From CAVVNN01 sp963838035 (GTDB lineage: Bacteria > Actinomycetota > Thermoleophilia > Solirubrobacterales > 70-9), in assembly GCA_963838035.1 (NCBI GenBank), contig CAWIPM010000001.1, positions 62,001-126,000 on the forward strand: DNA of 64,000 bases, read 5' to 3'. The notes beneath the pieces are model-generated. The model searched no databases. It saw nothing but the letters and a program-made list of their open reading frames with translations, and had not been told where the DNA came from. Position 1 is the first letter of the stretch. Each line of letters begins with the position of its first letter. Positions 35,013-43,657 of this stretch are shown here, one piece after another. A program made the position numbers and the translations under genes.

Positions 35013-37406
35013 TCAGTCGACGGCTTCCAGGCGTTCGATCTGGGGCAGGCGCCATAGAGCGCTTGCGATCGTCAACCCGGCGGCGGCCGCGAACAGGGCA
35101 AGGAACCACTGGGTGGCGTTGAGCAGGCTCATCTCGAAGAATTCCCGGACGGGGGCGGCGGCGAGGATCAGGGCGAAGAGAGCGCCGAGCCCGGCGACCA
35201 TCGCCAGCATGTAGCTCTGGATCGCGATGTGCTCGCGTCCCGGCCCGCGCTCGAGCAGCAGGACGAAGCTGAGCCCGAGCACGATCAGCGTCGTCGTCGC
35301 CGCGGTGCGCCCGGCGTCGAGGCTGCCGCCGAAGACGGTGTCGACGAGGAAGAAGGAGAGAATCGAGCCGAGCGCCGTCGCGATGCCGGCGGGCACCGCG
35401 AATGCGGCGAGCGCGCGCAGCAGGCGCCCCCTGTAAAGCGGCCCGTCCGATGGGGCGAGGGCCAGCACGAAGGAGGGGACGCCGATCGTCAGGAAGGCGG
35501 CAAGGGTGAGGTGGCGGGGGAGGAAGGGAAAGGCGAATCCGGGCACCGCGACGAGCAGGATCAGCGCCGCGGCATAGACCGTCTTGGTCAGGTACAGCCG
35601 CCCGAGGCGGTGGATGTTGCGGGCGATCCGGCGCCCCTCGCCGACCGCCTGGGGCAGGCGCGCGAACTCGTCCGCGAGCAGCACCACGTCAGCCACTCCT
35701 TTTGTCACCTGCGCTCCCGACCCCATCGCCACCGCGATTCGCGCCCGCTTCAGCGCCGGCACGTCGTTGACCCCGTCGCCGATCATCGCCGTGTAGCGCC
35801 CCGCCTCCGAGAGCGCCGCGACCAATGCCTTCTTCTGCTCGGGCTTGATCCGGCAGAAGATCGTGTTGCGCCGGGCGGCCTCGGCCAGCCCCTCCGGATC
35901 CTCGGGAAGCTGGGTCCCCTCGATCACCCCGGCGTCGCGCGGCACGCCGACGCCGTAGGCAACCGCCGTCACCGTCGCGCGTGCGTCTCCCGAGATCAGC
36001 TTCAGGTCGACGTCTTCCTTGCGCATGAAGGCGATCGTCTCGGCAGCGTCGGGGCGCAGCGTCTCCTCCAGCACGACCAGCGCGACGGGCGCCACCCGCG
36101 GCGGTGTCTCCGCCGAGGGGTTGGCGGGCAGCGCCTCCCGCGTCTCGCCGAAGGCGACGACGCGACGCCCTGCCGAGGTCTCCTCGTCCAGCTTGCGGGC
36201 CAGCCCCGGCGGCAGCGTCAGCGCTCCGGCCTCGGCGAGCACGTCCGGCGCGCCGAGCACGTAGGTGGTCGATCCGATGGTCAGCCCGCTCCACTTCCAC
36301 TCCGAGGAGAAGGGAACCTCGGCACCGACCCGCCCGGCCTTCTCCCCGAAGCGCTCGGCGATCGCCTCTAGGGTGCGGTTGCGGCCGCCGGCGCTGGCCG
36401 CGAAGCGCCCCAGCGCGGCGTGGGCCGCGGCCGTTTCGACCCCCTCGGCAACCTCCACCCCGAGCAGCCGCAGCTCGCCGTCGGTCAGCGTCCCGGTCTT
36501 GTCGACGCAGATCGTGTCGACGGAGGCGAGGCTCTCGGTCGCGCTCATCTGCTGGACCAGGGTGTCGCGCCGCGCCAGCCGCACCGCCGCGACCGCAAAG
36601 GTGACGCTCATCAAGAGGACCAGCCCCTCGGGGATCAGCGTCACCAGCCCGGCGGTCGCCGTCTGCGCGGCTTCTTCGATTCCGGTGCTACGTATCTTCA
36701 GCGCCAGGATCAGGATCGCGGCCAGGGGCGCCATCACGTAGGCGCAAGCGACGATCACCCTGTTGACCTCGTCCTGCAGCGGCGAGGGTGGGTGGCGGAA
36801 GGCCCTGGCCTCGCCGGCGAGGCGCCCGGCGTAGCTGTCCTCGCGGACCGCGTCGATGACGTAATAGCCGGAGCCGGAGATGCAGAACGAGCCTGAGAGG
36901 ACCCGCTCTCCCAGGCCCTTGCGCACCCCGTCGGCCTCGCCGGTCAGCATCGACTCGTCCAGCGTCATGCCGCGGGTGCGGATCACCTCGCCATCGGCGA
37001 CGAGCTGGTCGCCGGGCTCGACCTGAACCACGTCCCCTGGGACGACCTCGGTGGCCAGCAGCTGCATCGACTCGCCGTCGCGGAGCGCCCGCGCGTGCGG
37101 CGCGACCAGGACCGCCAGCTCGTCGAGGGTCCGCTTCGCCTTCAGCTCCTGGCGGATCCCGATGTAGGAGTTGATCACCGCGATCAGCCCGAAGAGCGAG
37201 TCGGCGTAGAGCCCCAGCGTCATGTCGAGGACGAAGAAGGCGCCGATGATCGCGTTGAACAGCGTGAAGACGTTGCCGGCGACGATGCTGGAGACCGAGC
37301 GGGAGGAGGTCTCCGGCGGCGGCCCGAGCTTGCGCAGCCGCGCCGCCGCCTCGGCGGCGGAGAGTCCGCGGGCGCCAGCTGCGTCGAGTGTGCCGGCGGT
37401 GCTCAT
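35013..37406 (-). CDS. HAD-IC cation-transporting P-type ATPase (CtpE-like)
   Basis: A 797-residue P-type ATPase. The actuator motif is LTGEADG (near 154-160), the transmembrane motif LIPEGLVLL (257-265) replaces the metal CPx motif, phosphorylation is at DKTGTLTDGE (Asp302), the hinge is IGDGVNDVPALKRARIAVAMGSG, and there are six C-terminal hydrophobic segments. PEGL without Cys excludes a heavy-metal P1B pump. The arrangement resembles mycobacterial CtpE, linked to calcium uptake. The ATG at 37406 faces an F420-type oxidoreductase gene across a palindrome. Confidence 0.88.
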   Translation of the reverse strand: MSTAGTLDAAGARGLSAAEAAARLRKLGPPPETSSRSVSSIVAGNVFTLFNAIIGAFFVLDMTLGLYADSLFGLIAVINSYIGIRQELKAKRTLDELAVLVAPHARALRDGESMQLLATEVVPGDVVQVEPGDQLVADGEVIRTRGMTLDESMLTGEADGVRKGLGERVLSGSFCISGSGYYVIDAVREDSYAGRLAGEARAFRHPPSPLQDEVNRVIVACAYVMAPLAAILILALKIRSTGIEEAAQTATAGLVTLIPEGLVLLMSVTFAVAAVRLARRDTLVQQMSATESLASVDTICVDKTGTLTDGELRLLGVEVAEGVETAAAHAALGRFAASAGGRNRTLEAIAERFGEKAGRVGAEVPFSSEWKWSGLTIGSTTYVLGAPDVLAEAGALTLPPGLARKLDEETSAGRRVVAFGETREALPANPSAETPPRVAPVALVVLEETLRPDAAETIAFMRKEDVDLKLISGDARATVTAVAYGVGVPRDAGVIEGTQLPEDPEGLAEAARRNTIFCRIKPEQKKALVAALSEAGRYTAMIGDGVNDVPALKRARIAVAMGSGAQVTKGVADVVLLADEFARLPQAVGEGRRIARNIHRLGRLYLTKTVYAAALILLVAVPGFAFPFLPRHLTLAAFLTIGVPSFVLALAPSDGPLYRGRLLRALAAFAVPAGIATALGSILSFFLVDTVFGGSLDAGRTAATTTLIVLGLSFVLLLERGPGREHIAIQSYMLAMVAGLGALFALILAAAPVREFFEMSLLNATQWFLALFAAAAGLTIASALWRLPQIERLEAVD

Positions 37407-37410
37407 CGTG

Positions 37411-37425
37411 CCCTATTCAATAGGG
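37411..37425. promoter_or_regulatory. Palindrome in divergent promoter
   Basis: CCCTATT-C-AATAGGG is a perfect 15-bp palindrome between the P-type ATPase (start 37406) and the oxidoreductase (start 37436). On the plus strand it overlaps TAGGGT (37421-37426), 9 nt before the ATG. It may be a shared promoter core or an operator. Confidence 0.4.
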
Positions 37426-37435
37426 TGCGCGGCGG

Positions 37436-38497
37436 ATGTCGCTGAAGCTTGGACTGAATCTCGGCTACTGGGGGATCGGCCCCGCCGGGGAGGACGCCGC
37501 CGAAGCGGTCAAGGCCGCCGAGGCCGCCGGCTTCGAGTCAGTATGGGCGGCCGAGTCATACGGCTCCGACGTGGTCAGCGTCCTCGCCTGGCTCGCCCCG
37601 CAGACGTCGACGATCAAGCTCGGCGCCGCGATCATGCAGGTGCCCGCCCGCCCTCCCGCCGCCGCCGCGATGGCCGGCGCGACGATCGACAAGCTCTCCG
37701 GCGGCCGCTTCGTCTTCGGCTTCGGGCCGTCGGGCCCGCAGGTCTCAGAAGGCTGGTACGGCGTGCCCTACGCGAAGCCCTGGGGGCGGACCCGCGAGTA
37801 CGTCGAAGTGGTCCGCGAGATCGTCGCCCGCGAAGGGCCGGTCAAACACAGCGGGACGCACTACAAGCTTCCTTTGCCCGATGGCGAGGGCAAGGCGCTG
37901 AAGTTGAACTTCCATCCCGAGCGCAACGAGATCCCCGTCTTCCTCGGCGCGATCGGGCGCAAATCGGTCGAGCTGGCAGCGGAGATAGCCGACGGCTGGA
38001 TCCCGATCTTCTTCAGCGTCGACGCCTTTGAGCAGACCTGGGGGGAGCACCTGGAGGCCGGCTTCGCCAAGGGCGGCCGGAAGCGCTCCGACCTCGAGGT
38101 CTCGCCGTCGCTGCAGGTGGCGATCGACGGCGACCTCGAGGCCGCGAAGAGCGTCGTCAAGGCAGGGCTGGTCCTCTACTTCGGCGGCATGGGCAGCCGC
38201 AAGACCAACTTCTACGTCGACCTTGCCCATCGCTTCGGCTTCGGCGACGTCGCCGATGAGGTGCAGCGCCGCTTCCAGGACGGCGACCGCGGCGGCGCCT
38301 TCGAGGCGATGCCCGACGAGATCGTCGAGGCGACCTCGCTGGTCGGGACCGAGGACGAGGTCGCCGAGCGGGTCGAGCGCTTCCGCGGCGCCGGGATCGA
38401 CCGGCTGATCGTCTCGCCCGTCCACGTAGAGAGGGCCGAGCAGCTGCACACGCTCGAGCGCCTCGCCTCGATGGCGGGCGTCGGGACACCGGCCTAG
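37436..38497 (+). CDS. LLM-class F420-dependent oxidoreductase
   Basis: A 353-residue luciferase-like TIM-barrel protein beginning LKLGLNLGYWGIGPAGEDAA. Features include AAEAAGFESVWAAESYGSD, MQVPARPPAAAAMAGATIDKLSGGRF and GTEDEVAERVERFRGAGIDRLIV near the C-terminus, the pattern of the mycobacterial F420-dependent glucose-6-phosphate dehydrogenase-like and mer-like groups. The cofactor is inferred; F420 versus FMN needs experiment. TAGGGT at 37421 is 9 nt upstream. Confidence 0.87.
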   Translation: MSLKLGLNLGYWGIGPAGEDAAEAVKAAEAAGFESVWAAESYGSDVVSVLAWLAPQTSTIKLGAAIMQVPARPPAAAAMAGATIDKLSGGRFVFGFGPSGPQVSEGWYGVPYAKPWGRTREYVEVVREIVAREGPVKHSGTHYKLPLPDGEGKALKLNFHPERNEIPVFLGAIGRKSVELAAEIADGWIPIFFSVDAFEQTWGEHLEAGFAKGGRKRSDLEVSPSLQVAIDGDLEAAKSVVKAGLVLYFGGMGSRKTNFYVDLAHRFGFGDVADEVQRRFQDGDRGGAFEAMPDEIVEATSLVGTEDEVAERVERFRGAGIDRLIVSPVHVERAEQLHTLERLASMAGVGTPA

Positions 38498-38526
38498 CCG
38501 GTTGTCATAGGCTCTCGCGGCTTTTT

Positions 38527-39645
38527 ATGAAGATCGGAGTTCCGAAAGAGACCGCCGAGGGGGAGCGCCGGGTCGCGCTCGTCCCTGACGTGGTCCGGTC
38601 GCTGAAGCGCAACGAGCACATCGACGTAGTGGTCGAGTCCGGAGCCGGAGAGGCGGCCGGGCACCCCGATTCCCAGTACGTGGAGGCGGGGGCTGAGGTC
38701 GTCGACCCCGACGTTACGTGGGGCGCCGACGTGGTCCTTCGCGTCGCCGTCCCATCCGTCGACGAGATCGCCAAGCTCGGCTCCCACCAGCTCCTGGTCG
38801 GCCATCTCTCGCCCTGGACCTCGGCAGATACCAACGACGCTCTTGCCGCAGCGGGGGTCACCAGCTTCGCGATGGAGGCGATCCCTCGCACCACCCGCGC
38901 TCAGGCGATGGACGCCCTCTCCTCCCAAGCCGCCGCCGCCGGCTACGCCGCGACGCTGATCGCCGCTCGCGAGTCGGGCCGCTTCTTCGGGATGATGACC
39001 ACCGCCGCGGGCACCGTCCCGCCGGCCAGGGTCCTCGTCCTCGGCGCCGGCGTCGCAGGGCTTCAGGCGGTTGCCACCGCGAAGCGGCTGGGCGCGATCG
39101 TCACCGGCTTCGACATCCGCCGCGCCGCCTGGGAGCAGATCGCCTCGCTCGGGGGGCGCCCGCTGGAGCTCGACTTCATCCCCGATGCGGAGGGCGAGGG
39201 CGGCTACGCCCGCCCGCTCACCGACGAGGAGAACGCGCAGGTGCGCGACGCCCTCGGTGAGAACGCCGCCAAGCAGGACGTGATCGTCACCACCGCCGCG
39301 ATCCCCGGCCGCCCGGCGCCCCTGTTGATCACCGCCGACGCGGTGCGGGGCATGGCGCCCGGCTCGGTCATCGTCGATCTCGCTGCCGAGACCGGCGGCA
39401 ACTGCGAGCTGACAAAGGCGGGGGAGACGGTCATCGAGGGCGGCGTCAAGGTGATCGGCCCGCGCAATCTCGCCAGCGAGATGCCGGCCCCCGCCTCCCA
39501 GCTCTATGCGAAGAACCTGGAGAGCCTGCTCGGGTTGCTGGTCAGCGAGGAGGGTGAGCTCAGCGTCGACTTCGAGGACGACATCCTCGCCGCGGCCTGC
39601 ATCACCGAGGGCGGCGCGATCCGCAACGAGAGAGCGGCTCGGTAG
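38527..39645 (+). CDS. pntAA: Re/Si-specific NAD(P)(+) transhydrogenase subunit alpha (domain I)
   Basis: A 372-residue dI subunit that binds NAD(H). It starts MKIGVPKETAEGERRVALVPD, has LVLGAGVAGLQAVATAKRLGAIVTGFDIR split over residues 158-186, and VIVDLAAETGGNCELT. The enzyme couples proton translocation to hydride transfer between NADH and NADP+. The membrane and dIII parts are in the next gene 10 bp downstream. Length matches the stand-alone alpha-1 form of Rhodospirillum-type enzymes. Confidence 0.92.
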   Translation: MKIGVPKETAEGERRVALVPDVVRSLKRNEHIDVVVESGAGEAAGHPDSQYVEAGAEVVDPDVTWGADVVLRVAVPSVDEIAKLGSHQLLVGHLSPWTSADTNDALAAAGVTSFAMEAIPRTTRAQAMDALSSQAAAAGYAATLIAARESGRFFGMMTTAAGTVPPARVLVLGAGVAGLQAVATAKRLGAIVTGFDIRRAAWEQIASLGGRPLELDFIPDAEGEGGYARPLTDEENAQVRDALGENAAKQDVIVTTAAIPGRPAPLLITADAVRGMAPGSVIVDLAAETGGNCELTKAGETVIEGGVKVIGPRNLASEMPAPASQLYAKNLESLLGLLVSEEGELSVDFEDDILAAACITEGGAIRNERAAR

Positions 39646-39654
39646 GTCAGTCGG

Positions 39655-41382
39655 ATGAGCCTGATGACCGAGATCACGATCTTCGTGCTTGCCGCCTTCG
39701 TCGGCTTCGAGGTGATCTCGAAGGTCCCGACGACGCTGCACACGCCGTTGATGTCGCAGACCAACGCGATTCACGGGATCGTGATGCTGGGCGGGCTGAT
39801 CGTCGTCGGCTATGCCAACGACCCGCTCGAGTACGTGATCGGCACGATCGCGATCGCCTTCGGCACGATCAACATCGTCGGCGGCTTCATGGTCACCGAC
39901 CGCATGCTCGGCATGTTCTCCAGGAAACGCCCGGGCGACTCCTCAAAGAGGAAAGAGCGACTCCTGATGGTCGATGCCGTGCTGAAGCCCGGGGGCGACG
40001 CTGCCACCGCTCTCTACATCGTCGCCTTCTCCCTCTTCATCATCGGGATCAAACGCGGCACCCACCCGACCACCGCCAAGCAGGGCAATATGGTCGCCGC
40101 GGTCGGCATGGTCGTCGCGGTGGTGACGACGCTGCTGCTCGACGGGATCGGCAACTGGGGGTTGATCGCCGCCGGCCTGGGGATCGGCGCCGCAATCGGC
40201 GTCGTCGCCTCGGTCCGCGTGCAGATGACCGAGATGCCGCAGATGGTCGCCCTCTACAACGGGGTCGGCGGCGGCGCTGTTGCGCTGATCGCCTGGTCGG
40301 AGATCCGCCACGGGATCTCGCTGGGCGAGGCGATTCCGCTCGACACCCTGATCCCGGTCCTCTTCGCCGCCGTGGTCGGCTCGATCTCCTTCTGGGGGTC
40401 GAACATCGCATTCGCAAAGCTCCAGGACCTGATCCCGACCCGGCCGCTCGCGGTCCCCGGCCAGCAGGTGGTCAACGCCCTGCTGCTGATCGGCATCGTC
40501 GCTGCCTGCGTCGACATCGCCGCCAACAACAGCGATCCCTCGCAGGGGATCTTCATCGCGATCCTGCTCGCCGCGGGGCTGCTCGGCAACCTCGTCGTGC
40601 TGCCGATCGGCGGCGCCGACATGCCGGTCGTGATCTCGTTGCTGAACGCCTTCACCGGCCTCTCCGCCGCCGCGGCGGGCTTCGCGCTCGACAACGTGGC
40701 GCTGATCGTCGCCGGCACCCTGGTCGGTTCCTCGGGAACGATCCTCACCATGGAGATGGCGACCGCGATGAACCGCTCCGTCGCCAACGTCCTCTTCGCC
40801 GGCTTCGGTGGCGCGCCCGCCGGCGGCGCAGCCGCCAGCACCGAGGAACGCCCCCACACTTCGATCGGCGCCCAGGACGCGGCGATCAAGCTCGCCTACG
40901 CCGACTCGGTGGTGATCGTGCCCGGCTACGGCCTCGCCGTCGCCCAGGCCCAGCACGCGATCAAGGAGGTCGCCGACGAGTTGGAGAAGCGCGGCGTCAC
41001 CGTCAGCTACGCGATCCACCCGGTCGCCGGCCGCATGCCCGGCCACATGAACGTGCTGCTGGCCGAGGCCGACGTGCCCTACGAGCAGCTGAAGGAGATG
41101 GACGAGATCAACCCCGAGATGCCGCGCACCGACGTTGCGGTGGTGATCGGGGCCAACGACGTCACCAATCCGGCGGCCAAAAACGACCCTGACAGCCCGA
41201 TCGCCGGGATGCCGATCATCGAAGTCGACCAGGCCCGGCAGGCGATCGTGATCAAGCGCTCGCTCAGCCCCGGTTTCGCCGGCATCGACAACGACCTCTT
41301 CTACGAGCCCAACACCTCGATGTTGTTCGACGACGCTAAGAAGGCGGCGGGGGACATCGCCGCTGAGATCCAGAATCTTTAA
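39655..41382 (+). CDS. pntB: Fused transhydrogenase PntAb-PntB (membrane alpha-2 plus beta)
   Basis: A 575-residue protein. Residues about 1-88 are the alpha-2 membrane subunit (ITIFVLAAFVGFEVISKVPT, TPLMSQTNAIHGIVMLGGLI). After a basic linker (FSRKRPGDSSKRKER), residues about 112-400 are the beta membrane domain (NMVAAVGMVVAVVTTLLLD, QMVALYNGVGGGAVALIAW), and about 400-575 are the NADP-binding dIII domain (VVIVPGYGLAVAQAQHAI, VLIGANDVTNPAA-type IGANDVTNPAAKND). In many bacteria alpha-2 and beta are separate genes, so the fusion is notable. Confidence 0.9.
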   Translation: MSLMTEITIFVLAAFVGFEVISKVPTTLHTPLMSQTNAIHGIVMLGGLIVVGYANDPLEYVIGTIAIAFGTINIVGGFMVTDRMLGMFSRKRPGDSSKRKERLLMVDAVLKPGGDAATALYIVAFSLFIIGIKRGTHPTTAKQGNMVAAVGMVVAVVTTLLLDGIGNWGLIAAGLGIGAAIGVVASVRVQMTEMPQMVALYNGVGGGAVALIAWSEIRHGISLGEAIPLDTLIPVLFAAVVGSISFWGSNIAFAKLQDLIPTRPLAVPGQQVVNALLLIGIVAACVDIAANNSDPSQGIFIAILLAAGLLGNLVVLPIGGADMPVVISLLNAFTGLSAAAAGFALDNVALIVAGTLVGSSGTILTMEMATAMNRSVANVLFAGFGGAPAGGAAASTEERPHTSIGAQDAAIKLAYADSVVIVPGYGLAVAQAQHAIKEVADELEKRGVTVSYAIHPVAGRMPGHMNVLLAEADVPYEQLKEMDEINPEMPRTDVAVVIGANDVTNPAAKNDPDSPIAGMPIIEVDQARQAIVIKRSLSPGFAGIDNDLFYEPNTSMLFDDAKKAAGDIAAEIQNL

Positions 41383-41439
41383 GGCGTTTCGAGGTCGTGA
41401 CTCGACGGCGCGCCTTTCGGCACCCCGTCCACACATTAC

Positions 41440-41601
41440 ATGGAGTCGGAGCGAGGCCAGTCGACGGACGAGTGGGTGGGGATGCTGTCGCTCGTCTGCC
41501 TGCTGCTCGTCGGGCTGGGAGCGGCGCACCGTTTTCCCCCCATTACGGGGTCGATGGAGGGTCCCTCGTTGAGTCGAGGGCTACTTCGGCGGCATCCGTA
41601 G
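41440..41601 (+). CDS. Possible small single-pass membrane protein, 53 aa
   Basis: An open frame from ATG 41440 encodes MESERGQSTDEWVGMLSLVC followed by LLLVGLGAAHRFPPITGS and a basic tail. The hydrophobic stretch would make one transmembrane helix after an acidic N-terminus. It fills the otherwise empty 198-bp gap between pntB and the SDR gene and overlaps the SDR stop by 21 bp on the other strand. No ribosome site is clear, so it may be chance. Confidence 0.3.
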   Translation: MESERGQSTDEWVGMLSLVCLLLVGLGAAHRFPPITGSMEGPSLSRGLLRRHP

Positions 41602-42348
41602 GGCGCCGTCGAGGCGGATCGTCTCGCCGTTGAGCATCGGGTTGGCGACGATCTGGCCGACCAGCTGCGCGTACTCGGCGGGGAGCCCGAGGCGTGGAGG
41701 AAAGGGGATCCCGGCGCCGAGCGCCTCGCGGGCCTCCTCCGGCAGGGCGGCCAGCAGCGGGGTGTCGAAGAGGCCAGGGGCGATCGTCACCACTCGCACG
41801 CCGCGTGAGGCCATGTCGCGCGCCGCCGGCAGGGTCATGCCGACGATGCCGCCCTTCGAGGCCGAGTAGGCGATCTGGCCGATCTGGCCGTCGAAGGCGG
41901 CGATCGATGCGGTATTGACGCAGATGCCACGCTCGCCGCCCTCATCGGGCTCGTTCCCGCTCATCGAGGCCGCTGCCAGGCGCAGCACGTTGAAGGTCCC
42001 GATCAGGTTGACCTTCACCACGTTGGAGAACAGCTCGAGGTTGTGGGCGCCGCCCCGGTGGGCGACCCGCTCGGCCCAGCCGATCCCAGCGCAGCAGACT
42101 GAGATGCGGAGTCCACCGTCCGCCGAGGCCGCCTGCTCGACGGCTGCCATGATTGCCGCCTCGTCGGTCACGTCGGCCTCGACGAAGGCTGCGCTCGATC
42201 CCAGCTCGGTGGCGAGGGCCGCGCCCTTCTCGGAGTTGAGGTCGGCGATCGTCACGCTCGCGCCCCCATTCGCCAGCGCTCGTGCCGTCGCCTCGCCCAG
42301 TCCGGAGGCCCCTCCCGCAACCAATGCGCCCGCCCCTTCGACGTTCAT
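41581..42348 (-). CDS. Short-chain dehydrogenase/reductase (HSD10-like)
   Basis: A 255-residue SDR. It has the cofactor motif GGASGLGEA (near 12-20), ADLN defining NAD preference, CCAGI, NTASIAAFDGQIG with the catalytic Ser, and YSASKGG (catalytic Tyr-x3-Lys). The order and the VAGGASGLG start resemble 3-hydroxyacyl-CoA dehydrogenase type 2. TAGGGT (minus strand, 42358-42363) is 9 nt from the ATG. Confidence 0.88.
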   Translation of the reverse strand: MNVEGAGALVAGGASGLGEATARALANGGASVTIADLNSEKGAALATELGSSAAFVEADVTDEAAIMAAVEQAASADGGLRISVCCAGIGWAERVAHRGGAHNLELFSNVVKVNLIGTFNVLRLAAASMSGNEPDEGGERGICVNTASIAAFDGQIGQIAYSASKGGIVGMTLPAARDMASRGVRVVTIAPGLFDTPLLAALPEEAREALGAGIPFPPRLGLPAEYAQLVGQIVANPMLNGETIRLDGALRMPPK

Positions 42349-42477
42349 GCCTCCGCCACCCTATCGGCCAGTCCCGCGGTCGATGGATTGACCCCACCAT
42401 GGTGTGGAAGAGGCATCGAACGGCGAGTCGACCTCCCGGTAATCGGGCCTGTGTAGGGTTTTCGCATTGCCACCGAG

Positions 42478-43593
42478 GTGACGGCAAGCTCCAAGGAAGC
42501 GATCGCGGAACGTCTCGCCGAGGCGCGGCAGCGGACCCTGGAGCTGATCGAGCCGCTCGACGACGGGCAGCTCAACCGCGTCTACTCGCCGATCCTCAGC
42601 CCACTGGCCTGGGACCTCGGCCACATCGCCAACTTCGAGGAGCTCTGGCTGGTGCAGACGATCGGCGGCCACGAGCCGCTGCATGGCGACCTCGGCCGCC
42701 TCTACGACGCGATCGAGAATCCGCGTCGGAGTCGCGGTCACCTGCCGATCCTGCGCGACGCCGAGTTGCGCGCCTACCTCGCTGACGTGCGTGAGCGCAC
42801 CCTCGGCGTGCTCGACGTGCTCGAGATCGGTCCCGACGCGGACGACCCCCTGCTCCGCGACGGCTTCGTCTACGAGATGCTGCTCGCCCACGAGCACCAG
42901 CACAACGAGACGATGTTGCAGCTGCTGCAGATGGTCGACGGCTACGAGCCACTCCGCGCCGAGTTTCGTCCCCCCGCCGAGCCACTCCCGCCAGGCCAGG
43001 AGATGGTCGCGGTGCAGGGAGGCGAGCACGGGATCGGCGCTTCCGCCCGGGGGTTCGCCTACGACAACGAGCGCCCCCGTCACACGGTCGAGCTGGCGCC
43101 CTTCGAGATCGACCGAACCCCGGTGACCAACGGCGCGTATCTCGAGTTCATGGGGGAGACCGCAGCCGAGCCGCCGCTCTATTGGGAGCGCGACGGACTG
43201 GGAGGCTGGCTCAACACCGCGATGGGCCATCGCGAGCCCGTCAACCCGGCCCTCCCCGTGGTCCACATCTCCTGGCACGAGGCCGACGCCTTCTGCCGCT
43301 GGGCCGGCAAGCGCCTTCCCACCGAGCAGGAGTGGGAGGCGGCCGTCCCCCGGATTGAGGGGGTGGGGCGGGGATGGGAGTGGACCGCGTCGGAATTCTC
43401 CGCCTACCCCGGGTTCGAGGCGTTCCCCTACCGCGAGTACTCGGAGGCCTTCTTCGGCGACTCCTACAAAGTGCTCCGCGGCGGCGCCTGGGCGACCCAC
43501 CCGAGTGTGATGCGGCCCAGCTTCCGCAACTGGGATCGTCCGCAACGCCGCCAGATATTCGCGGGCCTGCGTTGCGCGAGGTACGCCGCATGA
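42478..43593 (+). CDS. egtB: Ergothioneine synthase EgtB (sulfoxide synthase)
   Basis: A 371-residue protein with an N-terminal DinB-like helical domain and a C-terminal FGE-sulfatase domain. Iron-binding histidines lie in HEHQHNE (near residue 140) with an earlier His in DLGHIANFEELW. The FGE part has VQGGEHGIG, FEIDRTPVTNGAYLEF, WHEADAFCRWAGKRLPTEQEWE and RGGAWATHPSVMRPSFRNWD. It joins hercynine to a thiol with O2. GTG 42478 is used, but TAGGGT (42454-42459) sits exactly 6 nt before an in-frame ATT (42466). Confidence 0.9.
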   Translation: MTASSKEAIAERLAEARQRTLELIEPLDDGQLNRVYSPILSPLAWDLGHIANFEELWLVQTIGGHEPLHGDLGRLYDAIENPRRSRGHLPILRDAELRAYLADVRERTLGVLDVLEIGPDADDPLLRDGFVYEMLLAHEHQHNETMLQLLQMVDGYEPLRAEFRPPAEPLPPGQEMVAVQGGEHGIGASARGFAYDNERPRHTVELAPFEIDRTPVTNGAYLEFMGETAAEPPLYWERDGLGGWLNTAMGHREPVNPALPVVHISWHEADAFCRWAGKRLPTEQEWEAAVPRIEGVGRGWEWTASEFSAYPGFEAFPYREYSEAFFGDSYKVLRGGAWATHPSVMRPSFRNWDRPQRRQIFAGLRCARYAA

Positions 43594-43657
43594 GGGCGGA
43601 GCGACCAAGCATCCATATCCGGTCCTCTGCGCCGGGAGCGAAGCGCGAGGCTGTGCG

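Noticed and set aside
39943..41529. Long antisense frame opposite the transhydrogenase beta gene
   Set aside because: Asp/Val/Gly/His-biased shadow sequence without hydrophobic core or motif.
41397..41633. 78-codon plus-strand frame after pntB
   Set aside because: Arg/Gly/Ser-rich without structure; the alternative frame at 41440 with a hydrophobic helix is more protein-like.
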